5,367 bases of DNA, taken from positions 1 to 5,367 of the forward strand of contig JBAXJB010000056.1 in assembly GCA_037138055.1 (NCBI GenBank). Direction: 5' to 3'. Each line of letters starts with the position of its first letter. The first letter of the stretch is position 1. Below are positions 5,296 to 5,367 of the stretch, piece by piece. The translations under genes were made by a program, and so were the position numbers. The notes below the pieces were generated by a model, which worked only from the letters and a program-made list of their open reading frames with translations, was not told the DNA's origin and ran no database searches. Source of the DNA: CAITNM01 sp037138055. GTDB taxonomy: Bacteria > Pseudomonadota > Alphaproteobacteria > Paracaedibacterales > CAITNM01.

Positions 5296-5330
5296 CTAGA
5301 TCCCGACGCCCTAAAGGGCTCAGGATGATG
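5296..5330 (-). repeat. Inverted copy of the palindromic repeat unit F
   Basis: CTAGATCCC, GAC, GCCCT-AA-AGGGC (5308-5319), TCAGGATGATG. On the minus strand this follows the same plan as 3328-3366, with a loop of two rather than six bases. The hairpin core is perfect. The two copies flank the NHL gene in opposite orientation. Confidence 0.7.
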
Positions 5331-5341
5331 GTATGGACGCC

Positions 5342-5363
5342 GATTTAAGAGTGATCTTAAATC
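5342..5363. repeat. Perfect 9-bp-arm palindrome at the right edge
   Basis: GATTTAAGA (5342-5350) and TCTTAAATC (5355-5363) are exact reverse complements around GTGA. No T run follows within the window on either side, so a terminator is not supported; the four bases after it (AAAC) end the window. It could belong to the next locus. Confidence 0.5.
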
Positions 5364-5367
5364 AAAC

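Overview
The window looks like a chromosomal segment from a low-to-mid GC alphaproteobacterium. The strongest clue is RecR, whose N-terminus (LPGLGPRSGRRAALHLL) and C-terminus (GVPVGGELDYLDDGTL) read like the alphaproteobacterial form rather than the E. coli form. The AT-rich spacers and many degenerate short palindromes ending in GGATCCAG-like words resemble those seen in host-associated Rickettsiales or Holosporales. That narrower placement is an inference; I cannot name a genus.

Layout, left to right. Positions 1-222 (minus strand) hold a severed 3' end of a second hemC allele, still open in frame to the window edge. Positions 223-1326 (minus) hold a Fic-domain AMPylase-type protein with an N-terminal inhibitory motif and its own extended -10 promoter. 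Positions 1412-2305 (minus) hold an intact hemC (hydroxymethylbilane synthase). A 47-bp gap then separates hemC from the divergent recR at 2353-2949 (plus). Positions 2950-3370 carry no gene but hold a cluster of imperfect palindromic repeat units. Positions 3371-3524 are a very AT-rich leader with a run of eight C, a 12-bp perfect palindrome and a good ribosome binding site. It leads into a 550-aa secreted protein at 3525-5177 (plus), made of a signal peptide, a six-blade NHL beta-propeller and an autotransporter-passenger-like tail. A rho-independent terminator follows, then a second run of eight C, an inverted copy of the palindromic repeat and a perfect 9-bp-arm palindrome at the right edge.

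Two housekeeping genes (hemC for tetrapyrrole synthesis, recR for recombinational repair) sit between two accessory loci. The most notable observation is that fic lies between two diverged copies of the hemC 3' end (80-bp core, 73/80 identical, direct orientation). This is the footprint expected if a segment carrying fic plus a replacement hemC tail inserted into hemC, restoring the gene and displacing the old tail. The second is the secreted propeller gene, whose upstream region has a C8 tract in a possible promoter spacer, a layout compatible with phase-variable expression.
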